A stretch of DNA of 9,909 nt from a bacterium (GCA_021839785.1 JAKCAB010000114.1:2520-12428), one strand, 5' to 3'. Positions 1-7,913 are shown, counted from the first letter of the stretch. The notes: generated by a model from the sequence alone, not told the origin. Program-made: numbers and translations.

Positions 1-557
1 GATCCCATGCTCGTGGCCATGTCGAGGCAAAGCTCCCGGCCGCGCCCGGCCGGCACGGCGATGCACAGCGGGTTGGTGCCGCAGAAAGGTTTCCGCGCGC
101 CGAACGGCAAAACCATCGAATCCACGTGCGTAAAAACGAGCCCGTTCATGCCCGCGCGAGCGATCTCAAGGCCGAAGTAATCCAGCGCTCCGCAGTGGCT
201 CGAATTGCGCACGGTCACCCAACCCGCGCCGGTCGCGCGCGCCAACCGGATTGCTTCCCGCGCTGCGCGGTGCATCGCAAGCTGACCCAGGCCGTGATCG
301 CCTTCGACGACTCCGCACGCCGGCGCCAGGCGCTCGAAACGCATTCGCGGGCGCGGGTTGAGGCTGCCCAGCTCGAGCCGGCGGAGGTAATGCGGGAGGC
401 GCGCGACGCCGTGCGAGTCGATGCCCCGCAGGTTCGCTGCCACCAACGAATCGGCGACCAGGGCCGAGTCGCGCAGGCGCAGGCCGGCGCGGCGCAGCGC
501 CGTTTGGCAGAGTTCGGCCAGCGCCGGCGCGCGGACGATTCGATTCGGTACAGCCAT
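1..557 (-). CDS. Ldh_2-family NAD(P)-dependent 2-hydroxyacid dehydrogenase, N-terminal part (3' end off window)
   Basis: Reading the minus strand from the ATG at 557 gives 185 uninterrupted codons to the window edge. The protein carries hallmarks of the malate/L-lactate dehydrogenase family 2 (Ldh_2: malate, ureidoglycolate, L-sulfolactate and related dehydrogenases, a fold unrelated to classical LDH/MDH). These are GIDSHGVARLP at residues 45-55, GDHGLG at 86-91, NSSHCGALDYFG at 118-129, GTNPLCIAVP at 160-169 and LDMATS at 178-183. By family knowledge the nicotinamide cofactor is used to oxidise a 2-hydroxyacid or reduce a 2-ketoacid; the His of the NSSH segment (His121) fits the catalytic position and His49 lies in the DSHG motif. 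Family members are about 330-360 residues, so roughly half is present. The substrate cannot be told from this half. The gene diverges from ispH. A TAAGCT box (569-574, minus strand) sits 11 nt before the ATG and could be a -10 element; no Shine-Dalgarno is seen. The family call is firm; the substrate is open. Confidence 0.9.
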   Translation of the reverse strand, partial: MAVPNRIVRAPALAELCQTALRRAGLRLRDSALVADSLVAANLRGIDSHGVARLPHYLRRLELGSLNPRPRMRFERLAPACGVVEGDHGLGQLAMHRAAREAIRLARATGAGWVTVRNSSHCGALDYFGLEIARAGMNGLVFTHVDSMVLPFGARKPFCGTNPLCIAVPAGRGRELCLDMATSMG

Positions 558-698
558 GCGACTCCGCGAGCTTAGGCGGACGCGGCCGGACTGGCAGCCT
601 AATTGCGCACGTTGGCGGCTTGCGTTTAGGCGCTTCACGCCATGTTTGGGCGGACTGCAAAGCTGGACGCCCTTCCCGGCCATGTTACATTGCCCGCG
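558..698. promoter_or_regulatory. Divergent intergenic region between the Ldh_2 gene and ispH, candidate extended -10 for ispH
   Basis: This 141-bp stretch separates two outward-facing genes and must hold both promoters if they are transcribed separately. On the plus strand TGT-TACATT at 683-691 matches the extended -10 form (TGn followed by TAnnnT). It ends 7 nt before the ATG at 699, so transcription would begin at or next to the start codon. On the minus strand TAAGCT (569-574) lies 11 nt before the ATG at 557. No convincing -35 element was found for either, so this is an inference from short motifs. Confidence 0.3.
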
Positions 699-1934
699 AT
701 GTCAACGGCAGTCACGGCCGCCCCGGCGGCCTCGAAAAAAGTAAACCTCCGCCGGCCGGACGTGATGGAGCAGGTGCAGGCACTGGTGGTGAGCCACTAC
801 CGGAGCCAGTTGGTGGACCGGATCCGCGCCGGGGGCGGCGTGATCCATGCCGACGGCCTGACCATCAAGCTCGCGAAGGAATTCGGCTTTTGTTACGGGG
901 TCGAGCGCGCCATCGATCTCGCCTACGCCGCCCGGAACTATTTTCCCCCACCGAAACGCATCTTCCTGCTGGGCGAGATCATTCATAATCCCGAGGTCAA
1001 CGACCAGATTCGCGGCATGGGGATCGTGAGCATTTCGCCCCGCCCCACCGCCGCGGAACTCGACCGGGTCAACGCCGAGGACGTGGTCATCATTCCGGCG
1101 TTCGGCACCGAGGTGGCCACCCGCCGCGCGCTCGAGGCCAAGGGCTGCATCCTGGTGGACACGACTTGTGGCGACGTGATGAGCGTCTGGAAGCGCGTGC
1201 GCCAGTACTCGAAGGAGACCGTCACCAGCATCATCCACGGCAAGGCCAAGCACGAAGAGACCAAGGCCACGACGTCGCAGGCGACCGCCTACGGCGTGGG
1301 GCATTACCTCGTGGTGTTCACGCTCGAGGAAACCGACTACGTCTGCGATTACATCCGGTGTGGCGGCGACAAGGCGGCGTTTCTGGAAAAGTTCAAAGGC
1401 GCGTACTCGCCCGGCTTCGACCCGGACCTGCATCTGCAGGCCGTGGGCGTGGCGAATCAGACCACCATGCTGCGCGGCGAAACCGAGGAGGTCCAGCGCC
1501 GCATCCGCGCGGCCATGCAGGACCGCTACGGCGCGGCGGAGCTGGCCCAGCATTTCCGGTTCTTCGACACGATTTGCGGCGCCACGCAGGATCGGCAGGA
1601 CGCGCTGCAGAAGCTTTTGCGCGAGCCCATGAGCCTGCTGCTGGTGATCGGCGGCTACAACTCTTCGAACACTTCGCACCTGGCCGAGATGGGCGAGAAA
1701 CTGCTGCCCACCTACTTCATCAAGAACGCGTCGAAGATGGTGTCGGCCTCGTTGATCCGGCATTGGGACCAGCATCAAGGCCGCGAGTTGGAGACGGCCG
1801 ATTGGCTGCCCGCCGGCGAGGTCACCGTGGGCATCACCGCCGGCGCCTCCTGCCCGAACAACCTGATCGCCGACACGATCCAGCGGCTCTTCGAACTGCG
1901 CGGGCTTTCGGTGCAGGAGTTCCTGGCCCGCTGA
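699..1934 (+). CDS. ispH: 4-hydroxy-3-methylbut-2-enyl diphosphate reductase (IspH/LytB), long form
   Basis: IspH is the cytosolic [4Fe-4S] enzyme that reduces HMBPP to IPP and DMAPP, the last step of the MEP isoprenoid pathway. From the ATG at 699 the protein has 411 residues. The three cluster cysteines are Cys65 (FGFCYGVERA), Cys157 (DTTCGD) and Cys293 (TICGATQ). Substrate-site residues known from E. coli are all recognisable: His96 (EIIHN), His185 and Glu187 (KHEETKAT), the QTT motif near 254-256, Ser322/Asn324 (YNSSNTSHLAEM) and Ser384 (ITAGASCPN). The length is closer to the plant/cyanobacterial type than to the 316-residue E. coli enzyme. An upstream in-frame ATG at 642 would add 19 residues. 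I prefer 699 because the extra residues resemble nothing in the family and a -10-like box lies inside that stretch. No Shine-Dalgarno is visible at either start. The next gene starts 24 nt downstream. The segment after the second cysteine reads CGD rather than the usual CP. Function is certain; the start is not. Confidence 0.96.
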   Translation: MSTAVTAAPAASKKVNLRRPDVMEQVQALVVSHYRSQLVDRIRAGGGVIHADGLTIKLAKEFGFCYGVERAIDLAYAARNYFPPPKRIFLLGEIIHNPEVNDQIRGMGIVSISPRPTAAELDRVNAEDVVIIPAFGTEVATRRALEAKGCILVDTTCGDVMSVWKRVRQYSKETVTSIIHGKAKHEETKATTSQATAYGVGHYLVVFTLEETDYVCDYIRCGGDKAAFLEKFKGAYSPGFDPDLHLQAVGVANQTTMLRGETEEVQRRIRAAMQDRYGAAELAQHFRFFDTICGATQDRQDALQKLLREPMSLLLVIGGYNSSNTSHLAEMGEKLLPTYFIKNASKMVSASLIRHWDQHQGRELETADWLPAGEVTVGITAGASCPNNLIADTIQRLFELRGLSVQEFLAR

Positions 1935-1958
1935 GCGACGTTCGTCCGGCCTTCTCCA

Positions 1959-3110
1959 ATGCCGTGTTCCCGCGAAGAGCTTGAAGGCCGCGAGCGCCAC
2001 TGGCTCGCGCCTTACGCGCAGTTGAGCGCCGACACGCGTGGACGCGAGCACCCCGAACCGCCGCCCGAGTGGCGCACGCATTACCAGCGAGACCGCGACC
2101 GCATCGTTCACTCGCGCGCCTTCCGCCGTCTCGAATACAAGACCCAGGTTTTCCTGAACGGCACCGGCGATCACCTGCGCACCCGGCTCACGCACACGAT
2201 GGAAGTGGCGGCCATCGCCCGGAACATCGCCCGCGCGTTGCGCCTGAACGAAGACCTGGCGGAAGCCATCGCGCTCGCGCACGACCTCGGGCATTCGCCC
2301 TTCGGCCACAGCGGCGAGGCAGTGTTGAACCGCCTGATGCGCCGGCACGGCGGCTTCGAGCACAACCGCCACAGCCTCCGCCTCGTCGAACAACTCGAAC
2401 AGAAGTACCCTGGTTTTCCGGGCCTGAACTTGAGTTGGGAAGTCCGCGAAGGCCTGGCCAAACACCGCACCAGCTACGATCAGCCGGGGCGCAAAGCCGG
2501 ATTTCCAGCCCGCCAGAGCTCGCTCGAGGCGCAGATCGCCAATCTCGCCGACGAAATCGCGTATTACAGCCACGACCTCGACGATGGTCTGGAGGCCGCT
2601 TTGTTGTCCGAGAAGAAGTTGGCGCGCGAAGTCCGCGTCTGGCGGCAGGCCGCGCGACAGGTTCAGCGCGAACACGGCGTTCTGGCCGACGAGTGCCGGC
2701 GCTACTTCACCATCCGCTGCCTCATTGACGACCAGGTCCATGACGTGGTCGAACACACCGAAGCACGGTTACGCAAAGCCGGGCCGAAGTCTGCCGACGA
2801 GGTGCGGCTGCAGCGTCGCGCGCTGGTGGGTTACAGCGCCCGGCGGCGCGAACTGAACCTGGAGCTGCGCGATTACCTCTACCGGAACCTGTACTACAGC
2901 GCCGAGGTCCACGACCCGAACGCCCGTGCCGGCCGAATGCTCGAGCAGCTCTTTCGCCACTGTCTCGCGCATCCCGAGGACATGGGCGAGCAGGCGCGCA
3001 AGCGGATTCCGCTGGACGGCCTGCCGCGGGCGGTTTGCGATTATCTTGCCGGGATGACCGACCGTTACGCGATGCAGGAACACCAGCGTTTGATCGGCGG
3101 AGGCGCCTGA
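1959..3110 (+). CDS. dgt: dGTPase-like deoxynucleoside triphosphate triphosphohydrolase (HD domain)
   Basis: The 383-residue product belongs to the dGTPase-like HD-domain family, which hydrolyses dNTPs to the deoxynucleoside and tripolyphosphate and so helps control dNTP pools in the cytoplasm. Visible hallmarks are the N-terminal REELEGRE, then RDRDRIVHSRAFRRLEYKTQVF within residues 44-65, and GDHLRTRLTHTMEV (70-83). HDLGHSPFGHSGE (108-120) and LADEIAYYSHDLDDG (196-210) follow. Metal ligands should be His79, His108, Asp109 and Asp198. His117 and Glu120 have the same spacing from the HD pair as the catalytic His126/Glu129 of E. coli Dgt. At 383 residues it is the short type common outside enterobacteria (E. 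coli Dgt is 505). The ATG at 1959 fits the family because REELE motifs normally begin these proteins. It starts 24 nt after ispH with no clear Shine-Dalgarno, so translation on a shared transcript is likely. True substrate preference (dGTP or other dNTPs) and nucleotide activation cannot be read from sequence. Confidence 0.93.
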   Translation: MPCSREELEGRERHWLAPYAQLSADTRGREHPEPPPEWRTHYQRDRDRIVHSRAFRRLEYKTQVFLNGTGDHLRTRLTHTMEVAAIARNIARALRLNEDLAEAIALAHDLGHSPFGHSGEAVLNRLMRRHGGFEHNRHSLRLVEQLEQKYPGFPGLNLSWEVREGLAKHRTSYDQPGRKAGFPARQSSLEAQIANLADEIAYYSHDLDDGLEAALLSEKKLAREVRVWRQAARQVQREHGVLADECRRYFTIRCLIDDQVHDVVEHTEARLRKAGPKSADEVRLQRRALVGYSARRRELNLELRDYLYRNLYYSAEVHDPNARAGRMLEQLFRHCLAHPEDMGEQARKRIPLDGLPRAVCDYLAGMTDRYAMQEHQRLIGGGA

Positions 3111-3152
3111 AAGCGCAGTGGCAAGGCTCACGATTTGAATTACGCTCCAGCC

Positions 3153-4046
3153 ATGACCGCAAAGCGCACGCGATTCCCGGTTGTTTCGGTCGTTCTCGGC
3201 TCGCTCTGGTTCGCGGGCGCCACGCCATTTGTCTGGGCTGCCTCTGCCGAACCGCCGAGCCGGCCGGCGATTGTCCGGCTGGATCCGCCGGAGCAAGGTT
3301 TTTTCTCCAAGCGCCTGGACTTTCACGGCATCCCCATCAAGGCCCACCAAGCGGTGGTGGACGAGGCGCTGTTCGCCGCCTACGACCGCTTGTCGATGAT
3401 GCTCACCAACCTGCCCGTGGTGGTCTCGAACCTCGCCGCCGCCGGCGCGGAGTTGCACATCATCGGCCGCGACCAGGTGACCACTGACCTGCCCGAATGG
3501 CGGCACGACAAGGGCAGGCCGATTTGGGAGCCGACTTACAACGGCAAGACCCGCGACGAACGCACGCGCGGCATGGGCGGCTTGCTCACGTCTTGCGGCG
3601 AAGAGAACCTGCTCCGACTGGAGAAAGATCGGTACCGCGGTCGCGACATCTGCCTGCACGAGTTCGCGCATGACATCCGGAGCTTTGGCCTCGCGCGCGA
3701 CGTGCGCGCGCGGTTCGACGCACAATGGCGGCGTTCGCTGGCGGCGGGACGGTGGGTCAAATCCTACGCGGGATCGAACCCGGACGAGTTCTTCGCGGAA
3801 CTGACCATGTGGTATTTCGGCACGCACGGGGATCTGGGCATGACCGGGCCGAAACCGGAGAACGGCCGCGCGGGCTTGAAGGAATACGACCCGGCGGCGT
3901 TCGCTTTGCTGGATGACTTTTACCGGGGCCGGATCGAAATCGGCCAAGTCGAACGCTGGCGCGTGCGCGGCAAGGCCAACCGCCTCGATGCCGACCCGTC
4001 CGCGGCGGGAGCTGCCGGAAAGACCACCGGGCCGCTCCAACACTGA
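3153..4046 (+). CDS. Secreted zinc metallopeptidase-like protein, anthrax lethal factor (M34/ATLF)-like catalytic signature
   Basis: The product is 297 residues from the ATG at 3153. It opens with a signal peptide: basic TAKRTR, a hydrophobic stretch to about residue 27, then VWA-AS as a likely signal peptidase I site near 29-30, so export is expected. HEFAH at 169-173 is an HExxH zinc site. Downstream, SYAGSNPDEFFAEL (204-217) contains Tyr205, Glu212 and Glu216. In anthrax lethal factor, as I recall it, HEFGH is followed by SYGRTNEAEFFAEAF, where Tyr728 and zinc ligand Glu735 are 7 residues apart, as Tyr205 and Glu212 are here. A later DPAAFALLDDFY segment also resembles the region after that motif. 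A gluzincin peptidase of the M34/Pro-Pro-endopeptidase type is therefore inferred; the substrate is unknown. Residues 25-150 fit no domain I recognise. An in-frame TTG at 3135 would add six residues, but the ATG gives a better signal peptide. The gene follows dgt by 42 nt and faces the kinase gene. Confidence 0.75.
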   Translation: MTAKRTRFPVVSVVLGSLWFAGATPFVWAASAEPPSRPAIVRLDPPEQGFFSKRLDFHGIPIKAHQAVVDEALFAAYDRLSMMLTNLPVVVSNLAAAGAELHIIGRDQVTTDLPEWRHDKGRPIWEPTYNGKTRDERTRGMGGLLTSCGEENLLRLEKDRYRGRDICLHEFAHDIRSFGLARDVRARFDAQWRRSLAAGRWVKSYAGSNPDEFFAELTMWYFGTHGDLGMTGPKPENGRAGLKEYDPAAFALLDDFYRGRIEIGQVERWRVRGKANRLDADPSAAGAAGKTTGPLQH

Positions 4047-4079
4047 GTTGGTTTGGGTGGCGGAGAGGCGGCTCTGCGG

Positions 4080-7000
4080 TCAGGCGCGCGGCGCGGGCAA
4101 TCCCTTCAAGGCCTCGCGGACGCGCTCGAATTCGGCCGCCACGGCCGCCACCAAACGCGGGGCGTCGGTGAGCGTGCCGGCTTTGGCGCTCCGTTCGAGT
4201 TCGGCCGCGAGTTGGCCCAGCCGGCGGGCACTGAAATTGACGGCACTGCCCTTGAGACTATGCGCCGCCGCCTGCATGGTTGTGGCCTCGCCCGGCCCGG
4301 CGGTCTTGAGCCGTGCGATTTGGGCTTCCGAGGACGCGAGGAACAAGTCCACCAACTCCTGCAACGCAGCCGGATCGCCGCCCAGTGCCTGCACCGCGGC
4401 CAGGTCCAGCGGCGGTTCCGCCGGTGGCGGCGCTGCGGCTGTGGCCGGCGAACCGGCGGATGGTGTCTGCGCGGCAGGAGTCAGGCCTTGGGCCCGCTGC
4501 AAAGCGGCCTCCAGATCCGCGATCCGGACTGGCTTGGTGACGTAGTCGTTCATGCCGGAGGCGAGACATTTTTCGCGGTCGCCAGGAAGCGCGTTCGCGG
4601 TGAGCGCGATGATGTAAAGCGCGGGTCGCGAGGCGCCGCCCGAGAGATTGCGAGCCTCCAGGTTGCGGATCGCGCGGGCCGTCTGGTAACCGTCCATCTC
4701 GGGCATCTGGCAGTCGAGCAATAGCACGTCCGCGGTTTCGTGCTCCAGCAAGCGGAGAACTTCCACGCCGTTGGCCGCCGTCACGACCGAGTGGCCCAGG
4801 CTGGCGAGCTGGCGCATCGCGAGGCGGCGGTTGAAGTCATTGTCCTCGGCGACCATGACCCGGAAGATTCGTCCGCCGGCAAGGGCGGCGACCTTGTCGG
4901 ATGCGGGTGCGCTGGTGGCGGAAGCTGGCGAGCCGCCGCGCAAGTTGAGCAGCGTGGCGAACAGCCGCGAGTGCCGCGGCGGTTTGATGAGGCAGGCCGA
5001 GACGCCGTTGGCACGCATGGCTTCCGCATCGAGCCATTGGCCCAGCGAGGTCAGCAAAACTACGCGCGGTGGTGGCAGGCGGGGGTCGCCTTTGATGGCC
5101 ACGGCGAGCTCCAGGCCGCTGGTTTCTTTCAGCGACACGTCGAGCAAGACGCACTCGAAAGGCCGGCCCGCGGCAGCGGCCGCGCGCAAAGAGGCCTGCG
5201 CTTCCTCGGCCCCCCCGGCTTCGTCCGCGAGGACGCCCCACCAACGAAGCTCCTGAAGCAGGACGCGCCGCGAACCGGCGTGGTCGTCCACCACCAGTAC
5301 GCGCTTGCCGCGGAGCGGGTCGCCGGCGGGCAAGGGGGTGCGCCCGTTTGCGTCCGGCACACTGCCAAACGTGGCGGTAAAGGCGAAGGTCGAGCCGGCG
5401 TTCACCTGGCTGGTGACTTCGATGCTGCCGCCCATCAATTCGACCAGTTGGCGCGAGATGGCCAGCCCCAAACCGGTGCCGCCGAACTTGCGCGTGGTCG
5501 AACCGTCCGCCTGCCGGAACGGCTCGAAGATTTGCTCGCGCGCCGCCGGCGCCACGCCCACGCCGGTGTCCTCGACCTCGAACCGCAACCCCACGCGGTC
5601 GCCGTCGGCGCGCGCCAGGCCGAGCCGGACGTTCACTTCGCCGTGCGGCGTGAATTTGATGGCGTTACCCACCAGGTTGGTCAGCACCTGGCGGAGGCGG
5701 ACCGGGTCGCCGCGCACGTGCGACGGCACCTCGGGCTGAATCCAGCAGACCAGGTCCAGACCTTTGTGGTGGGCAGATTCGGCGAGCAGTTCGATGGCGC
5801 TTTCGACGGTGTCCCGCAGGTCGAACTCGATTTGTTCGAGCGTCATGTGGCCCGACTCCAGGCGCGAGAGGTCGAGGATGCCGTTGATGATGTTCAGCAG
5901 CGTTTCGGCGCCGTGGTGGATCTGGTCCGCGAACTCGCGTTGCTCCGGCGTCAGCGGCGAGCGCCGGAGCAGGTCGGCGGTGCCGATGATAGCGTTCATG
6001 GGCGTGCGGACTTCATGGCTCATGTTGGCGAGGATTTGCGCCTTGAGGCGCGCCACGTCCAACGCCGAGTCCCGGGCCCGTTCCAGTTCCCGTTCGACGC
6101 GGATCAGGTCGGTGACATCCTTGGAGACGCCGAAGGTGCCGATGATCCGGCCGGCTTCGTCGCGGAACGGCAGTTTGGCGGTCAAAGCCCACGTTTCGCG
6201 CCCGTCGGGCCAGGTCTCCCTTTCGGTAACGCCGAGGATAGGCTGGCCCGTCGCGATGATGCGTTGCTCGTCGTCGTAAGCCGGCTTGGCGTGTTCGGTC
6301 GTAAAGAAATCGAAATCGGTTTTGCCGACCAGCTTCTCGGGATCGCCCACGCCGAATTTCTGGGCCAACGACCGGCTGGCCCGCAGGAAGCGCGACTTGC
6401 GGTCCTTGAAGTAGATCGCGTCCGGGACGTTGTCGAGCAGCGCGCGGAGCAGGTCGCGCTCGTAGGCGAGCTTGGCCTCCATGCGGTGGCGTTCGGTTTC
6501 GTCCCAGAAAATGCCTTGCACGCCGATCACCTGGCCCGAGGCGTCCTTGAGTGGCGTCTTGATGACGTGGACGTAGATTCTGCTCAGGTCGGGCCGGATG
6601 TGCTCCTCGGTCTGGTCGATCCCCACCTCGGTCTCCATGACGCGGCGATCGTCGGCCCGGTACCGCTCCGCCAGTTCGCGCGTGAAGAATTCGTAATCGG
6701 TCTTGCCCAGAATTTCGTCGAGGCGGCGCTTCAAGGTCTGGCAGAAAAGCTGGTTCACGAAGGTGAACCGCCCTTCGCGATCCTTGCGGAAAATATTTTG
6801 CGGCAGGGCGTCCACCAACGAGTGGTACAAGAGCTCGTTGTTACGCAGGGCTTCCTCCGCCTCTTTGCGGTCCGAGATGTCCTCCACCGTCCCTTCGTAA
6901 TAGAGGAATTTGCCGGCGGTGTCGTACACCGACCGCGCGTTCTCGGAAATCCAGATGACGCTGCCGTCCTTGCGGTGGATTTGCGATTCGAAGTGGCGCA

Positions 7001-7778
7001 CCTCGCCGTGTTCCTGCATCTCCCGGATAAACTCGTCGCGCCGGTTCGGGTCCACGTAAAGCTGGCCGCGGATATCGCGCACGGCCGCACGCAAATCCTC
7101 GGACGTGGCGTAGCCGTAGATTTTCGCGAGCATCGGGTTCGCCGCGAGGTAATGGCCCTCCGCCGTGGTTTGGAAAATGCCTTCGGCGACGTTCTCGAAA
7201 ATGCTCCGGTACCGCATCTCGGCGAGGCTCAGGGCCGCTTGAGCGCGCTCATGGTCGTCGAGGCTGCGCTCGAGCCGACGCAGGTTGCGGCGCAATTCGA
7301 GGTGTGTAATTACCTGGCGGGCGAGGATCTCCAAGCCTTCGACCTGGGCGGGCGTCAACTCGCGCGGGCGCCGGTCGAGCACGCACAAGATCCCCAAAGC
7401 GTAGCCGCCGGCCACCACGAGCGGCACGCCGCCATAAAACCGGAAGCCCTCCGGCCCGCTCACCGTCGGGTGCTTTGCGTAACGCGGGTCCGCCGCGAGG
7501 TCGGGAATCAGAAACCGGTGCGGCGACAGGATGGCTTCAGCGCAGAGCGATTCCCGGCGCGGCATTTCATGGGCTTCAAAGCCGACCCGCGCTTTCAGCC
7601 AGACCCGCTCGGCGTCCACGAAACAGACCAGGCTGATCGGCGTGCCGCAGATTTGGGCCGCCAGCCGCGCCAAGTCTTCGATCGCCTGCTCCGGCGGAGT
7701 GTCGAGGATGCGGTACTCGTGAAGCGCCGCCAGGCGGGCGGCCTCATTGGGCGGGAGCGGAGCGGCGGTCTTGGCCAT
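4080..7778 (-). CDS. Soluble hybrid sensor histidine kinase: GAF-PAS-PAS-PAS-HisKA-HATPase-REC-REC-Hpt
   Basis: The 1232-residue product holds a complete multistep phosphorelay. There is a GAF domain (about 20-165), three PAS/PAC units (about 185-310, 312-436, 437-565) and HisKA with phospho-acceptor His588 in SHEVRTP. The HATPase_c domain (about 690-805) has N-box NLVGNAIKFT, DTGVG and GGTGLGL. REC1 (about 826-945) has Asp831/832, acceptor Asp880, Thr910 and Lys932. REC2 (about 972-1095) has Asp979, acceptor Asp1022, Thr1060 and Lys1082. Hpt (about 1122-1225) has His1173 in AAHSLKGS. Every catalytic and acceptor residue is present, so kinase and relay should be active. No transmembrane segment or signal peptide is visible, so it should sense a cytoplasmic cue; the ligand is unknown. 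The ATG at 7778 was chosen because the GAF-associated NEAARLAALHEYRILDTPPE begins nine residues later. The open frame extends to 8048, but that part is repeat-derived and unlike protein. No Shine-Dalgarno is seen. No partner response regulator is encoded nearby, so the output is unknown. Confidence 0.95.
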   Translation of the reverse strand: MAKTAAPLPPNEAARLAALHEYRILDTPPEQAIEDLARLAAQICGTPISLVCFVDAERVWLKARVGFEAHEMPRRESLCAEAILSPHRFLIPDLAADPRYAKHPTVSGPEGFRFYGGVPLVVAGGYALGILCVLDRRPRELTPAQVEGLEILARQVITHLELRRNLRRLERSLDDHERAQAALSLAEMRYRSIFENVAEGIFQTTAEGHYLAANPMLAKIYGYATSEDLRAAVRDIRGQLYVDPNRRDEFIREMQEHGEVRHFESQIHRKDGSVIWISENARSVYDTAGKFLYYEGTVEDISDRKEAEEALRNNELLYHSLVDALPQNIFRKDREGRFTFVNQLFCQTLKRRLDEILGKTDYEFFTRELAERYRADDRRVMETEVGIDQTEEHIRPDLSRIYVHVIKTPLKDASGQVIGVQGIFWDETERHRMEAKLAYERDLLRALLDNVPDAIYFKDRKSRFLRASRSLAQKFGVGDPEKLVGKTDFDFFTTEHAKPAYDDEQRIIATGQPILGVTERETWPDGRETWALTAKLPFRDEAGRIIGTFGVSKDVTDLIRVERELERARDSALDVARLKAQILANMSHEVRTPMNAIIGTADLLRRSPLTPEQREFADQIHHGAETLLNIINGILDLSRLESGHMTLEQIEFDLRDTVESAIELLAESAHHKGLDLVCWIQPEVPSHVRGDPVRLRQVLTNLVGNAIKFTPHGEVNVRLGLARADGDRVGLRFEVEDTGVGVAPAAREQIFEPFRQADGSTTRKFGGTGLGLAISRQLVELMGGSIEVTSQVNAGSTFAFTATFGSVPDANGRTPLPAGDPLRGKRVLVVDDHAGSRRVLLQELRWWGVLADEAGGAEEAQASLRAAAAAGRPFECVLLDVSLKETSGLELAVAIKGDPRLPPPRVVLLTSLGQWLDAEAMRANGVSACLIKPPRHSRLFATLLNLRGGSPASATSAPASDKVAALAGGRIFRVMVAEDNDFNRRLAMRQLASLGHSVVTAANGVEVLRLLEHETADVLLLDCQMPEMDGYQTARAIRNLEARNLSGGASRPALYIIALTANALPGDREKCLASGMNDYVTKPVRIADLEAALQRAQGLTPAAQTPSAGSPATAAAPPPAEPPLDLAAVQALGGDPAALQELVDLFLASSEAQIARLKTAGPGEATTMQAAAHSLKGSAVNFSARRLGQLAAELERSAKAGTLTDAPRLVAAVAAEFERVREALKGLPAPRA

Positions 7779-7873
7779 GCGCAGGTCGTTGAATGTTCGC
7801 GCGCCAATATGCCGCGCGCCGCCGCGGCGGGCAACCACGCCGGCCAGCCCAGCCGCGGCCTGAACGTTCAACC

Positions 7874-7913
7874 GGCGGCGCGGCGAGCGGGATGGCTCGC
7901 TGTCCGCGCCGCC
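7874..7913. repeat. GC-rich two-step inverted repeat (REP/terminator-like hairpin)
   Basis: GGCGGCGCG (7874-7882) pairs with CGCGCCGCC (7905-7913), and directly inside it GCGAGC (7883-7888) pairs with GCTCGC (7895-7900). The loop is GGGATG and there is a 4-nt TGTC bulge on the right arm, giving 15 perfect base pairs. On the plus strand it is followed by TCGTTTTA, terminator-like, yet no plus-strand gene ends here. On the minus strand it lies about 95 bp before the kinase start. A mobile REP-like repeat or a leader structure are both possible. Confidence 0.6.

Noticed and set aside
126..660. Overlapping open frames on both strands in the first 660 bases
   Set aside because: They are out of frame with the Ldh_2 dehydrogenase reading frame (1-557, minus), which carries the family motifs.
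642..698. Upstream ATG of ispH at 642
   Set aside because: The added 19 residues match no IspH feature and overlap a candidate -10 element. It is not excluded, only less likely.
702..2756. A 684-codon minus-strand open frame across ispH and dgt
   Set aside because: It is a shadow of two well-supported plus-strand genes; no domain or motif is recognisable.
4064..4075. AGAG-GCGG-CTCT mini hairpin between the convergent stop codons as a bidirectional terminator
   Set aside because: The stem is only 4 bp with a G-G mismatch outside it and has no T-run on either strand; it is too weak to call.
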